A DNA stretch of 64,000 bases from Accumulibacter appositus (GTDB taxonomy: Bacteria > Pseudomonadota > Gammaproteobacteria > Burkholderiales > Rhodocyclaceae), in assembly GCF_035440685.1 (NCBI RefSeq), contig NZ_DAORMW010000005.1. One strand, written 5' to 3'. Shown here piece after piece: positions 22,075-30,322 of this stretch. A model generated the notes under the pieces. That model had not been told where the DNA came from and made no database searches. It was given only the letters and a program-made list of their open reading frames with translations. The translations under genes and the position numbers were made by a program. How positions within the stretch are numbered: the first letter of the stretch is position 1; each line of letters begins with the position of its first letter.

Positions 22075-22656
22075 ATGCGCACGCTGCTCATCCTCGCATT
22101 GATGGCCCTCTCATGGTCCTTTCCGGCGTGGGCCGATGACCCGGTCTTGCCGCTTGGCGAACTTGCCAAGCCGGGCCGTGTGCTGATGCTGCGACATGCC
22201 CATGCGCCGGGGTTCGGCGACCCGCCGAATTTTGTCATCGGCGATTGCTCCACGCAGCGCAATCTCGATGCCAGCGGCCGGGCTCAGGCACGCCAGTTGG
22301 GCACCCGTCTGCGTGCGCTCGGCCTGAACAATGCGAGAGTCTTTTCCAGCCAGTGGTGCCGCACACTCGAAACGGCCCGCTTGCTGGAGCTTGGGCCGGT
22401 AGAGTCCTTGCCGGCGCTGAACTCCTTTTTTGGACGGCCGGACGATCGGGAAAGAACGCTCAACGCCTTGCGCGCATTTCTCACCGCCTTGCCTGTCGAT
22501 GGCCAGCCGGTGATCCTGGTCACCCATCAAGTCGTGGTCAACGCCTTCACCGAGGCAACGCCGCCTTCCGGCGGCGGCAGCGTTTTTCAGCTCAACGGAA
22601 GCGAGACGCCAGTATGGCTTGGCGTCATTCCCGTCGAAGCACGAGACGGTTCATGA
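22075..22656 (+). CDS. Exported histidine phosphatase family protein
   Basis: The 193-aa product starts with a signal peptide (MRTLLILALMALSWSFPAWA, cleavage before DDP) and carries the phosphoglycerate-mutase-like site VLMLRHAHAPG, where the RHG of the family reads RHA. SQWCRTLETARL follows, and VILVTHQVVVNAF holds the second histidine. This points to a periplasmic phosphohydrolase of the SixA/Ais type; the substrate is unknown. ATG 22075 follows AAGGAGG closely. The next gene is convergent, 37 bp away. Confidence 0.87.
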   Translation: MRTLLILALMALSWSFPAWADDPVLPLGELAKPGRVLMLRHAHAPGFGDPPNFVIGDCSTQRNLDASGRAQARQLGTRLRALGLNNARVFSSQWCRTLETARLLELGPVESLPALNSFFGRPDDRERTLNALRAFLTALPVDGQPVILVTHQVVVNAFTEATPPSGGGSVFQLNGSETPVWLGVIPVEARDGS

Positions 22657-22693
22657 GCATGGCCGCCATTTCATGCGCGTGCTCAGTGACCGC

Positions 22694-23815
22694 TCAGTGG
22701 CCGAACTGGCTGCCACTCGTCCGATCACCGGCAGTCAGGCAGATGGCGGCCTTCTGCAGCTGCAGCACGATGCGGGCACCGGAAACGATGCCGCGCCGCT
22801 GCGCCACCGCAGTGCCAATGGCGAAGGACAAGGTCGCGTCGCGGCCTTGTCCTTCGCCTAGGCGCGCGCTCACCGTCGCGTGTCCGCGCCAGGCCAGTCG
22901 CTCGCTGACGGTGGCGGTGAACGTGTTCTCGCGCTCGGCCTGATGGTCGCGGACGAGAATCACGCCAGCTTCGGGAACCACCCAGCAGACGCGGTCACCG
23001 ACCACGGGACCGGCGTGATAGCACGCCTGCAGCGGCTTGCCGAGCCAGTCGATCAGCGTCGTATCGGTCGCCGGCGACTGCTCGATGACCTTGCCGAAGA
23101 AGATGTTCGGCTGGTCGGTGAGGCGTGCAACCAGCACACTCGCAGGTCGCGCCAGCAATTCGTCGGGCGGCGCGGTCTGCAGCGTGTAGCCGTGATGCAG
23201 GACGGTCATGCGGTCGGCGAGCAAGGCCGCTTCCTCGAGGTCGTGGGTGACCAGAATGATCGGGATGGCCAGTGAGCGACGCATTTCGATCAGCTGGCGC
23301 AGCAGTTTGCGGCGGGTCACCTGATCGACCGCCGAGAAAGGTTCGTCGAGCAGCAGCACCTGCGGTTCGCGCGCCAGGGCGCGGGCAATCGCCACGCGTT
23401 GCTGCTGGCCGCCGGAAAGTTCGGCCGGGCGCCGGTCTTCCAGGCCTTCGAGCTTGCTGCGCGCCAGCCAGTGGCGTGCCTTCGCAGCACGCTCAGGCGC
23501 CGGCAGATGCTGCAGCGCGAGCATCACATTGGCCAGCGCGCTGAGATGCGGAAAGAGCGCGTAATGCTGGAAGACGAAACCGACGCGTCGGCGCTGCGGT
23601 GTGACTTCGACGCCGCGAACGGCGTCGAACCAGGTTTCGTCGCCGCAGCGAACGCTGCCACCTGCCGGCCGGTGCAGGCCGGCGAGGCAGCGCAGAATGG
23701 TCGATTTGCCGCTGCCCGACGGGCCGACCAGCGCCAGCAATTCGCCGCTATCGCAAGCGATGTCGGCGGCGAGCGGAATCGGCGCGCTTTGTTCGAGGCG
23801 GGCGACGAGCTTCAC
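22694..23815 (-). CDS. modC: Molybdate ABC transporter ATP-binding protein
   Basis: The 373-aa ATPase drives molybdate import through ModB. Walker A is GPSGSGKST (31-39), the signature LSGGQQQR is at 133-140, and Walker B LLLDEPF at about 154-160. A C-terminal TOBE-like anion-binding domain follows (about residues 290-350). The GTG start overlaps the modB stop by 4 nt (GTGA), so translation is coupled. No modE regulator is adjacent. A 14-bp-arm hairpin lies in the region encoding the C-terminal domain. Confidence 0.92.
   Translation of the reverse strand: MKLVARLEQSAPIPLAADIACDSGELLALVGPSGSGKSTILRCLAGLHRPAGGSVRCGDETWFDAVRGVEVTPQRRRVGFVFQHYALFPHLSALANVMLALQHLPAPERAAKARHWLARSKLEGLEDRRPAELSGGQQQRVAIARALAREPQVLLLDEPFSAVDQVTRRKLLRQLIEMRRSLAIPIILVTHDLEEAALLADRMTVLHHGYTLQTAPPDELLARPASVLVARLTDQPNIFFGKVIEQSPATDTTLIDWLGKPLQACYHAGPVVGDRVCWVVPEAGVILVRDHQAERENTFTATVSERLAWRGHATVSARLGEGQGRDATLSFAIGTAVAQRRGIVSGARIVLQLQKAAICLTAGDRTSGSQFGH
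22820..22858. repeat. Long inverted repeat inside the modC coding region
   Basis: GGCGAAGGACAAGG at 22820-22833 pairs perfectly with its reverse complement at 22845-22858 around an 11-nt GC-rich loop. It encodes part of the TOBE-like domain. There is no T tract. It lies about 130 bp before the modC stop and about 165 bp beyond the end of the convergent phosphatase gene. Confidence 0.6.
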
Positions 23816-24513
23816 CGGCGCAGCACCGAACGGCCGAGGCGAGTGACCAGCAGCACGGCGACGAAGGACAGCGCCAGCAACAGCGCCGACATGCCGGCCG
23901 CCGCCGAGTCGTTGAACGCCTGCGCCTGATCGTAGATGGCGATGGCGATGGTCTTGGTCTCGCCGGGCAGGCTGCCACCGACCATCAGCACGACGCCGAA
24001 CTCGCCAAGGGTGTGCGCGAAAGTCAGCGCCAGCGCGGCGGCGATTCCCGGCCAGGCCAGCGGCAGCTCGATACGCAGGAAGGTCTGCCAGCGCGACAGC
24101 CCGGAGACCCAGGCCGCTTCGCGCACTTCGCGCGGGATCGCGGCGAAGGAACGCTGCATCGGCTGCACGGCAAAAGGCAGGTTGAAGACCAGCGAAGCGG
24201 CGAGCAGGCCGTCGAAGCTGAACACCAGCGCCCGTCCGGTCAGCGCGTGGTAAGCCTGACCCAGCGGCGAAGCCCCGCCGAAGCCGAGCAGCAGGTAATA
24301 GCCGAGAACGGTCGGTGGCAACACCAGCGGCAGCAGGATCGCTGCCTCTAGCGCGCCCTGGTGGCGAAACTGCGACCAGGCCAGCAGGCGTGCCAGCCAG
24401 ATCGCCAGGGGCAGCAGCAAGAGCGCCGTGGCGCTGGCCAGTTGCAGCGACAGCGAGAGTGCTTGCCAATCAATCACGGCGATGGCCGCGGTGACCGAGC
24501 TTACTTCAGTCAC
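23812..24513 (-). CDS. modB: Molybdate ABC transporter permease
   Basis: The 233-aa inner-membrane protein has five or six hydrophobic helices. Its cytoplasmic EAA loop reads EVREAAWVSGLSRWQTFLRIELPLAWPGIAAA, which docks the ModC ATPase. HTLGEFGVVLMVGG is typical of ModB. It overlaps modA at its start and modC at its end by 4 nt each, so modABC is one tightly coupled operon. Confidence 0.93.
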   Translation of the reverse strand: MTEVSSVTAAIAVIDWQALSLSLQLASATALLLLPLAIWLARLLAWSQFRHQGALEAAILLPLVLPPTVLGYYLLLGFGGASPLGQAYHALTGRALVFSFDGLLAASLVFNLPFAVQPMQRSFAAIPREVREAAWVSGLSRWQTFLRIELPLAWPGIAAALALTFAHTLGEFGVVLMVGGSLPGETKTIAIAIYDQAQAFNDSAAAGMSALLLALSFVAVLLVTRLGRSVLRR

Positions 24514-25286
24514 TGATTGCCGCTTGCCGGCAGCGCAAAACCGTAGCGCTCGAAGAGGGCTCGCGCGGGCGCTTGTTGCAGATAGTCGTAGAAGCGGCGG
24601 GCGTCTTCGCTGGCGTCACGCGTCAGCGCCATGCGCTGGCGCAGCGGCGGGTGCCAGCTCTCGGGAAGCAGCGCGGCGACGCCATGCCGGGCCAGCTCGG
24701 GCGCCTTGACCAGCGACCAGGCGACGATGCCGCCCTGCGCCGAACCGCTGAGCGCAAACTGTGCCGCCTGCGCAACGTTCTCGCCGAGCACCAGCTTGCC
24801 CTGCAGCGCTGACCAGAGGCCGGCGCGTTCGAGGGCGGCACGGGCGGCGCGCCCGTACGGCGCATGCTGCGGGTTGGCGATCGCCAGACGCTGCAGGCGA
24901 CCATCGCTGATCGCGGCGGTCAGGTCACGCAATTCGCTGTCGACCTGCAGCGGCGAGCCGTGCGGCGCCAGCAGCGCAAGACGCCCGATCGCATAGAGCT
25001 GGCCCTGGTCACGCAACAGGCCGTGCCCGGCGAGGCGAAAGATGTACGCCTCGTCAGCCGAGAGGAAGAGGTCGAAAGGCGCCCCCTGCGGTATCTGGCG
25101 GGCGAAGTTACCCGAGGAACCGAAGGAGACGACGACCTTCTTGCCGCTCTCATGCTCGTAACGGGCAACGATCTCGCCAAGTGCGAACTGCAGATCGGAG
25201 GCGGCAGCGACTCTTGTTGGCTGGGCGTTGGCAACGCTGGCGATGCTGGCGAAAACGCTTAGCAGGAAGAAAAGCAGGAAGCGCAT
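24510..25286 (-). CDS. modA: Molybdate-binding periplasmic protein
   Basis: The 258-aa product begins with a signal peptide (MRFLLFFLLSVFASIASVANA). The mature protein follows the ModA pattern: AAASDLQFALGEIVARYE, VVVSFGSSGNFARQI, GAPFDLFLSADEAYI, AIANPQHAPYGRAAR. It captures molybdate or tungstate and delivers it to ModBC. ATG 25286 fits the signal peptide; a longer in-frame start would place a poly-Pro tract before it and read through an intergenic repeat element. The ribosome-binding site is weak. Confidence 0.92.
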   Translation of the reverse strand: MRFLLFFLLSVFASIASVANAQPTRVAAASDLQFALGEIVARYEHESGKKVVVSFGSSGNFARQIPQGAPFDLFLSADEAYIFRLAGHGLLRDQGQLYAIGRLALLAPHGSPLQVDSELRDLTAAISDGRLQRLAIANPQHAPYGRAARAALERAGLWSALQGKLVLGENVAQAAQFALSGSAQGGIVAWSLVKAPELARHGVAALLPESWHPPLRQRMALTRDASEDARRFYDYLQQAPARALFERYGFALPASGNQ

Positions 25287-25320
25287 GTGCTTTGAGGGGA
25301 AGGGGAAACCACCGCCGCCG

Positions 25321-25361
25321 TTCCCCCTCTCCCCAAGCCCTCCCCCACGAGGGGGGAGGGG
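25321..25361. repeat. Dispersed C-rich palindromic element, copy 1
   Basis: The element reads CCCCCTCTCCCCAAGCCCTC, then CCCCACGAGGGGGGAGGGG. CCCTCCCCC pairs with GGGGGGAGGG around ACGA. A close copy lies at 41244-41282. It sits between hprA and modA, and resembles the widespread GC-rich intergenic elements of proteobacteria. Confidence 0.65.
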
Positions 25362-25432
25362 CCATGGGTGGCGCTGCCGCCATACTGCGGCGAAAGGCGC
25401 ACGCGGGATGGTCGGTGATTGCGCGGTGCTGC

Positions 25433-26389
25433 TCACGTCAGCACATGTTGTGGCTCGCCGCGGGCGAAGGCTTCGAGGTTGCTGATCAGCTGATCGGCGA
25501 GGGCCTGCATCGCTGGCTGGCTGGCCCAGGCGATGTGCGGGGTGAGCATGAAATTGGGCAGCGCCAGCAACTCGGGGGTGAGCAGGGGGTTGCCGTCGCC
25601 TGGGGGCTCGACGCTGAGGACGTCGAAACCGGCACCGGCAATCCAGCCTTCCTGTAGCGCCCGGGTCAGAGCCGCTTCGTCCACCAGGCCACCGCGTGCG
25701 GTGTTGATCAGCAGGGCCGAAGGCTTCATCGAACGCAGTTCGCTTTCACCGATCAACTTGCCGGTTTCAGGGGTTAACGGGCAGTGCAGCGAAACCGCGT
25801 CAGCATGGCGCAAAGCTTCGGCGAACAGCGTATAGCCGGGACGAACGCTCAGGGCGTTCTTGCGTTCGCTGCGCAGCACGTGCATGCCGAAGGCACCGGC
25901 CAGGCGGGCGACACCGCTGCCGAGGCTGCCGCTACCGATCAGCGCCAAGGTCGCGCCGTGCAGGTCGCGGATCGGGTAGTCGAAAAAGCAGAACTGCTCG
26001 CAACGCTGCCAGCTACCGTCGGCGACCGCCTGCCGATAGGCGAAGAGATTGCGCGACAGCGCCAGCAGCATCGCCATTACGTGCTCGGGAACGGTATGCG
26101 CGGCATAGCCGCGGATGTTCGAGACGACAATGCCACGCACGCGGCAGGCATCGAGATCGATGTTGTTGGCGCCGGTCGCGGCGACGGCAACCATCTGCAG
26201 GGCAGGCAGCGCCGCGATCAGCTCGGCGTCGATCTGCAGCTTGTTGACGATGGCCATCGTCGCCCCGGCGAGCCGCTCCTTGACCTCGTGCTGCAGGGTC
26301 CTGGCGTGCTCGACCCAGTGGTGCGGAAAGTCCGGCCGGCGGACTTCGGCGATGATCGATGCACGTTCGAGATAGACGATGCGGTGCAT
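25433..26389 (-). CDS. hprA: D-2-hydroxyacid dehydrogenase (glycerate dehydrogenase type)
   Basis: The 318-aa product is an NAD(P)-dependent D-isomer dehydrogenase, probably reducing hydroxypyruvate to glycerate. The N-terminal part has AVAATGANNIDLDAC and YAAHTVPEHVMAMLLALSRN. The cofactor loop is LALIGSGSLGSGVARL, with Ser replacing the third Gly of GxGxxG. Catalytic Arg, Glu and His lie in NTARGGLVDE, the GFDVLSVEPP region and LTPHIAWAS. ATG 26389 lies 8 bp after the upstream gene, suggesting an operon. Substrate assignment is by family resemblance. Confidence 0.82.
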   Translation of the reverse strand: MHRIVYLERASIIAEVRRPDFPHHWVEHARTLQHEVKERLAGATMAIVNKLQIDAELIAALPALQMVAVAATGANNIDLDACRVRGIVVSNIRGYAAHTVPEHVMAMLLALSRNLFAYRQAVADGSWQRCEQFCFFDYPIRDLHGATLALIGSGSLGSGVARLAGAFGMHVLRSERKNALSVRPGYTLFAEALRHADAVSLHCPLTPETGKLIGESELRSMKPSALLINTARGGLVDEAALTRALQEGWIAGAGFDVLSVEPPGDGNPLLTPELLALPNFMLTPHIAWASQPAMQALADQLISNLEAFARGEPQHVLT

Positions 26390-26397
26390 GACCCGGC

Positions 26398-27108
26398 TCA
26401 ATCCACGAAAGGCTTGCCGTAGCGGATGGCGACTTCGGCGACTTTGGCGCCCAGCGCCGGATCGCCGGCGAAGCATAGGCGGCTGACCTCGCGGAGCACA
26501 CAAAGACCTTCGATGGCCGCCAGATCGCCGTGCAGAACGTTGAAAACGCCGCCGGGAAAATCGCTGCGGGCAGTCAGTTCGGCCAGAGCAAAAGCAGCCG
26601 ATGGCGCTTTGGGACTCGGCTTGACGACCACCGTCGCGCCCGCCAGCAGGGCCGGAACGGCGTGCCGCAGAGGGCCAAACAGGGGCGCGCTGTCATCGCT
26701 GACGATGGCCACAACTGCGGCGCCGGCGGCGTCGCTCACGGCGCCAGAGTCGACGCCGCGCAACAGACTCAGCGCGTCGCCGACTTCGGCGGCCGCCAGC
26801 GCGGCGTCCTTGCCGGTTTCTTCGCTGACCAATTCGGCAAAATGCTCGCCGTACTCGGCCAGCGTGCCGGCCAGCGCGACCAGCAATGCCGCGCGTTCAG
26901 CGACTGTTCTGGCAGCCCAGTCAGGCAGTGCTGCCTGCGCCGAGCCGGCCGCAGCAAGCGCCTCGGCAGGGCCGCACAGCGGCGTACGCCGCTTGACCTC
27001 GCCGCTACGTGCGTCGCGGACATCGAAAAAAGCCTGCGGCATGGTCAGATAGGCGTGCCCATTGATCCACAGCGGTATGGCCAGGATCTGGTCGGATTCG
27101 GACATCAT
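26398..27108 (-). CDS. Half-length aldehyde dehydrogenase-like protein
   Basis: The 236-aa product corresponds to the N-terminal cofactor-binding half of the aldehyde dehydrogenase fold: LPDWAARTVAERAALLVALAGTL, ELVSEETGKDAALAAAEV, LLAGATVVVKPSPKAP and FPGGVFNVLHGD. It ends where the normal protein (about 480 aa) would continue to the catalytic cysteine and glutamate, both missing. Clean spacing to hprA (8 bp) suggests a stable gene rather than a recent break. The role is unknown; it could be structural or a cofactor-binding partner. Confidence 0.7.
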   Translation of the reverse strand: MMSESDQILAIPLWINGHAYLTMPQAFFDVRDARSGEVKRRTPLCGPAEALAAAGSAQAALPDWAARTVAERAALLVALAGTLAEYGEHFAELVSEETGKDAALAAAEVGDALSLLRGVDSGAVSDAAGAAVVAIVSDDSAPLFGPLRHAVPALLAGATVVVKPSPKAPSAAFALAELTARSDFPGGVFNVLHGDLAAIEGLCVLREVSRLCFAGDPALGAKVAEVAIRYGKPFVD

Positions 27109-27406
27109 TCGAAAATCGCACTCCTTACTTGCTCAAATGTGAAAGTTGCGTCCGCGAATATAGCCTGCCCTGCGGTGCCGGCAGGTCGCCGGCAGAACCC
27201 GCGGATGCAAAGCTCGCGCAGCCGACGCTCGGGCCCATCACCTCGACCAGGCGGCTTGGAAACTGGGCAAGGCGCATGATGGTAAGATATTGCGCCGCAC
27301 AAGCTACGGTGGGCGAGTGGCAGAGCGAGCAATGGTAGTCTCCCACAGGCGAAAACGGAAGCTTGCCACGCTTGCGGACGCTTCCAAACGGATCAACAGG
27401 AAGGAC

Positions 27407-28189
27407 ATGGCGGAACAACAGGCAGAGAAGACTTCGATACAGGTCATCGAGCGTATGATGTCGCTGCTCGACGTGCTGGCGGACCTCCCCGACCCGGTAA
27501 GTCTCAAGGTCCTGGCGAAGAACAGCGGCCTGCACCCGTCGACGGCACACCGCATTCTGGCGGCAATGAGCAGCGCCGCACTCGTCAAGCGCCACGAAAA
27601 TGGCAGCTTCACGCTCGGCGTCCGGCTGCTTGAACTCGGCAACCTGGTCAAGTCGCGGATCAACATCCGCCAGCTTGCCCTGCCGTACATGCAGCAGCTG
27701 CATGAGGCCATCGGCGAGGCGGTCAACCTCGGCATTCGCCACGAGGACGAGATCATCTACGTCGAACGGACCTCGAGCGGTCGCTCGCTGCTGCGCGTCG
27801 TCTACCTGGTCGGTGGTCGAGCGCCGCTGCACCTGACTTCGGTAGGCAAGCTCTTCCTCGCCGCCGACAACGCCGCCGACGTGCGCGCCTACGCCCACCG
27901 CACCGGCCTGCCGGGCAAGACGCCGCATTCACTGACGCGCCTCGATGCACTGGAAAAGGAACTTGACAGGATTCGCCGCCATGAGGTGGCCTTTGACAAT
28001 GAAGAAGCCGAGATCGGCCTGCGCTGTATCGCCGCACCGGTCCGTGACGAAGAAAATCGCCTGGTCGCCGGCCTTTCCGTTTCTGCTCCCAGCGATCGCC
28101 ACAACCCCGACTGGGCGAAGCCGATCAAGGCCGCCGCCGAGGGAATCGCGCGCGCTCTGGGCCATCAACAAGCACCGCGGCGCAGCTAG
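27407..28189 (+). CDS. IclR-family transcriptional regulator
   Basis: The 260-aa product has an N-terminal winged helix (VLADLPDPVSLKVLAKNSGL, then HPSTAHRILAAM) and the IclR effector domain (LPYMQQLHEAIGEAVNLGIR, LHLTSVGKLFLA, GLRCIAAPVRDEENRLVAGLSVSAP). ATG 27407 follows AGGAAGGAC. It is divergent from the hprA/half-ALDH pair across about 300 bp and may regulate them. I find no recognisable operator in that gap. Confidence 0.92.
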   Translation: MAEQQAEKTSIQVIERMMSLLDVLADLPDPVSLKVLAKNSGLHPSTAHRILAAMSSAALVKRHENGSFTLGVRLLELGNLVKSRINIRQLALPYMQQLHEAIGEAVNLGIRHEDEIIYVERTSSGRSLLRVVYLVGGRAPLHLTSVGKLFLAADNAADVRAYAHRTGLPGKTPHSLTRLDALEKELDRIRRHEVAFDNEEAEIGLRCIAAPVRDEENRLVAGLSVSAPSDRHNPDWAKPIKAAAEGIARALGHQQAPRRS

Positions 28190-28270
28190 GTCGCGCGCCA
28201 TCGATTCGTGAGTCGCTAACGCGACTTCCACATTGACCGTAGCTCTTGTCCTTGTCGCGGAGCCCCCTGA

Positions 28271-29134
28271 ATGACCCTGCCGCCGTCGCTGCTGCCGTTT
28301 CTTTTTGTCTTTTTGTGGAGCACCGGCTTCATCGGCGCCAAGTTCGGTCTGCCCTACGCTGAACCCCTGACCTTCCTGCTCACTCGCTACCTGCTGGTAC
28401 TGACGCTGATGCTTCCCTTGGTGCTGCTGACGCGCGCGCCATGGCCCGCCAGTCCGCGGCAGTTTTTCCATATCGGCGTCTCCGGCGTGCTGGTGCATGG
28501 CGTCTATCTGGGCGGCGTGTTCATGGCCATCAAGCATGGCCTGCCGGCCGGGGTGACCGCGCTGGTAGTCGGCATGCAGCCGCTGCTGACCGCCTGCGGG
28601 GCCGGCTTTCTGCTCGGCGAGCGGGTCTCGCTACGGCAATGGCTGGGTCTGGCGCTTGGCTTCGCCGGGGTGAGTCTGGTGGTCGCCAACAAGCTCGGCG
28701 ACGTGCCCCTGGCGGCAATGCTCGTTCCGGCCATCGCCGCGCTGCTCGGCATCACCCTGGGCACCCTCTATCAGAAGCGCTTCTGTCCGAAATTCGATCT
28801 GCGCACCGGATCGGTGATCCAGTTCCTGCCGACCGCGGTCATCACCGCGCTGGTCGCCTCGGCGACCGAAAGTATGGCCATCGAGTGGACGCCGCAATTC
28901 GCATTTGCCCTGCTGTGGCTGGTGCTGGTGCTCTCGGTCGGTGCGATCAGCCTGCTCAATGTGCTAATCCGCAGCGGCAGCGCGGTCAATGTCGCCACCC
29001 TGTTCTACCTGACGCCGCCAAGCACGGCGATCATCGCCTGGCTGCTGTTCGACGAAACCCTCAGCGGCCTGGCGGTCGCCGGCATGGTGCTGGCCGTGAG
29101 TGGCGTCTATCTGGCGCGCGCCACACCGCGATGA
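28271..29134 (+). CDS. EamA/DMT-family transporter
   Basis: The 287-aa product has about ten hydrophobic helices in two EamA repeats. Markers are FVFLWSTGFIGAKFGLPYA at the start and LNVLIRSGSAVNVATLFYLTPPSTAIIAWLLFDETLS in the second repeat. Such proteins export or import small metabolites; the substrate is unknown. Its stop overlaps the ruvC start by 4 nt (ATGA), so it leads into the ruv operon. Confidence 0.88.
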   Translation: MTLPPSLLPFLFVFLWSTGFIGAKFGLPYAEPLTFLLTRYLLVLTLMLPLVLLTRAPWPASPRQFFHIGVSGVLVHGVYLGGVFMAIKHGLPAGVTALVVGMQPLLTACGAGFLLGERVSLRQWLGLALGFAGVSLVVANKLGDVPLAAMLVPAIAALLGITLGTLYQKRFCPKFDLRTGSVIQFLPTAVITALVASATESMAIEWTPQFAFALLWLVLVLSVGAISLLNVLIRSGSAVNVATLFYLTPPSTAIIAWLLFDETLSGLAVAGMVLAVSGVYLARATPR

Positions 29135-29709
29135 GCGACAGCCGGCAGAATGGCGAAGCGGGCAGCCTGCGCATCCTCGGAATCGACCCGGGACTGCGCA
29201 GCACCGGTTTCGGGCTGATCGAAAAATGCGGCAACCGACTGGCCTATCTGGCCAGCGGCTGCATCAAGACCGATGCCGGCAAGTCACTGCCCAGCCGCCT
29301 GGGGACGATACACGCCGAATTGCGCCTGCTGGTTGCGCAACACCGACCCGACCAGGCGGCCGTCGAAATCGTCTTCGTCAATGTCAATCCGCAGTCGACG
29401 CTGCGCCTCGGTCAGGCGCGCGGCGCGGCAATCACCGCGTTGGTCGTCAGCGGCCTGGAGGTCGCCGAGTACACCGCCCTACAGGTCAAGCAGGCGGTGG
29501 TCGGCAACGGTCACGCGGACAAGGTGCAGGTACAGCACATGGTGCGCCGCCTGTTGTCCCTGCCGGCCGAACCGAGCCCGGACGCGGCCGATGCCCTGGC
29601 CTGTGCCATTGCGCACGCGCACGGGGGCCAGGGCCTCGGGCAATTGAGCAGCCGCGGCCTGCACGTACGCAATGGTCGATGGCTAGTCGCCAAGGAGAGC
29701 AAACGATGA
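29131..29709 (+). CDS. ruvC: Holliday junction resolvase RuvC
   Basis: The 192-aa endonuclease cuts Holliday junctions after RuvAB branch migration. RNase-H-fold acidic residues are visible in ILGIDPGLRSTGFG, VEIVF and DAADALACAIAHAH. LRLGQARGAAI and YTALQVKQAVVGNGHADKVQVQ are typical of RuvC. The N-terminus is about 12 residues longer than usual. It overlaps the EamA gene upstream and ruvA downstream by 4 nt each. Confidence 0.96.
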   Translation: MSDSRQNGEAGSLRILGIDPGLRSTGFGLIEKCGNRLAYLASGCIKTDAGKSLPSRLGTIHAELRLLVAQHRPDQAAVEIVFVNVNPQSTLRLGQARGAAITALVVSGLEVAEYTALQVKQAVVGNGHADKVQVQHMVRRLLSLPAEPSPDAADALACAIAHAHGGQGLGQLSSRGLHVRNGRWLVAKESKR

Positions 29710-30281
29710 TCAGTCGTATCAGTGGCATCCTGCTGGAAAAGAATCCGCCGCAGGTAGTGGTCGATGTACATGGCGTCGGATACGAACTCGACGTACCGAT
29801 GAGCACTTTCTACAACCTCCCCGAGAACGGTGCGAAGCTCAGCCTGTTGACCCATTTCGTGGTCCGCGAGGATGGCCATTTTCTCTACGGCTTTGCCAGC
29901 GAAGGCGAGCGCTTCGCGTTTCGCCAGCTGCTGAAGATCACCGGCGTCGGCGCGCGCATGGCGCTGTCGGTGCTGTCTGGACTATCGGTCGGCGACCTGG
30001 CGCAGGTCGTTGCCCGTCAGGAAGTAGGACGGCTGACCAAGGTGCCGGGAATCGGCACCAAGACTGCCGAACGCCTGCTGCTCGAGCTCAAGGGCAAGCT
30101 GGCGGATGCGCTACCGACGACGACGCTGGCCGTCGCCGACAGCCGCAGTGACATTCTCAATGCGCTGCTGGCGCTGGGTTACAATGAGCGCGAAGCAGGC
30201 GCCGCGATGAGGCAGTTGCCGACCGAAATCACCACTTCCGACGGCATTCGGCAAGCGCTGAAGCTGCTGTCAAAGGTCTGA
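29706..30281 (+). CDS. ruvA: Holliday junction DNA helicase subunit RuvA
   Basis: The 191-aa product binds four-way junctions and loads RuvB. It starts MISRISGILLEKNPPQVVVD (OB fold), with the helix-hairpin-helix segments FRQLLKITGVGARMALSVLSG and LTKVPGIGTKTAERLLLELKG, and ends with the flexible domain III that contacts RuvB. It is coupled to ruvC by ATGA overlap. A permease gene separates it from ruvB. Confidence 0.96.
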   Translation: MISRISGILLEKNPPQVVVDVHGVGYELDVPMSTFYNLPENGAKLSLLTHFVVREDGHFLYGFASEGERFAFRQLLKITGVGARMALSVLSGLSVGDLAQVVARQEVGRLTKVPGIGTKTAERLLLELKGKLADALPTTTLAVADSRSDILNALLALGYNEREAGAAMRQLPTEITTSDGIRQALKLLSKV

Positions 30282-30290
30282 ACCGCGCGC

Positions 30291-30322
30291 ATGACTCCAT
30301 GACTCCATGAATTTATGAATCC
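30291..30322 (+). repeat. Four tandem octamers forming a chain of three-codon mini-ORFs
   Basis: ATGACTCC, ATGACTCC, ATGAATTT and ATGAATCC follow each other without gaps. Each of the first three ATGs opens a three-codon frame (two MTP, one MNL) whose TGA overlaps the next ATG. The fourth ATG (30315) starts the permease gene. No clear ribosome-binding site lies inside the array. Confidence 0.6.

Noticed and set aside
22694..24469. Extending modC upstream into one 591-codon protein
   Set aside because: The extra part is the modB gene read in the wrong frame; the GTG at 23815 overlapping the modB stop gives a normal ModC.
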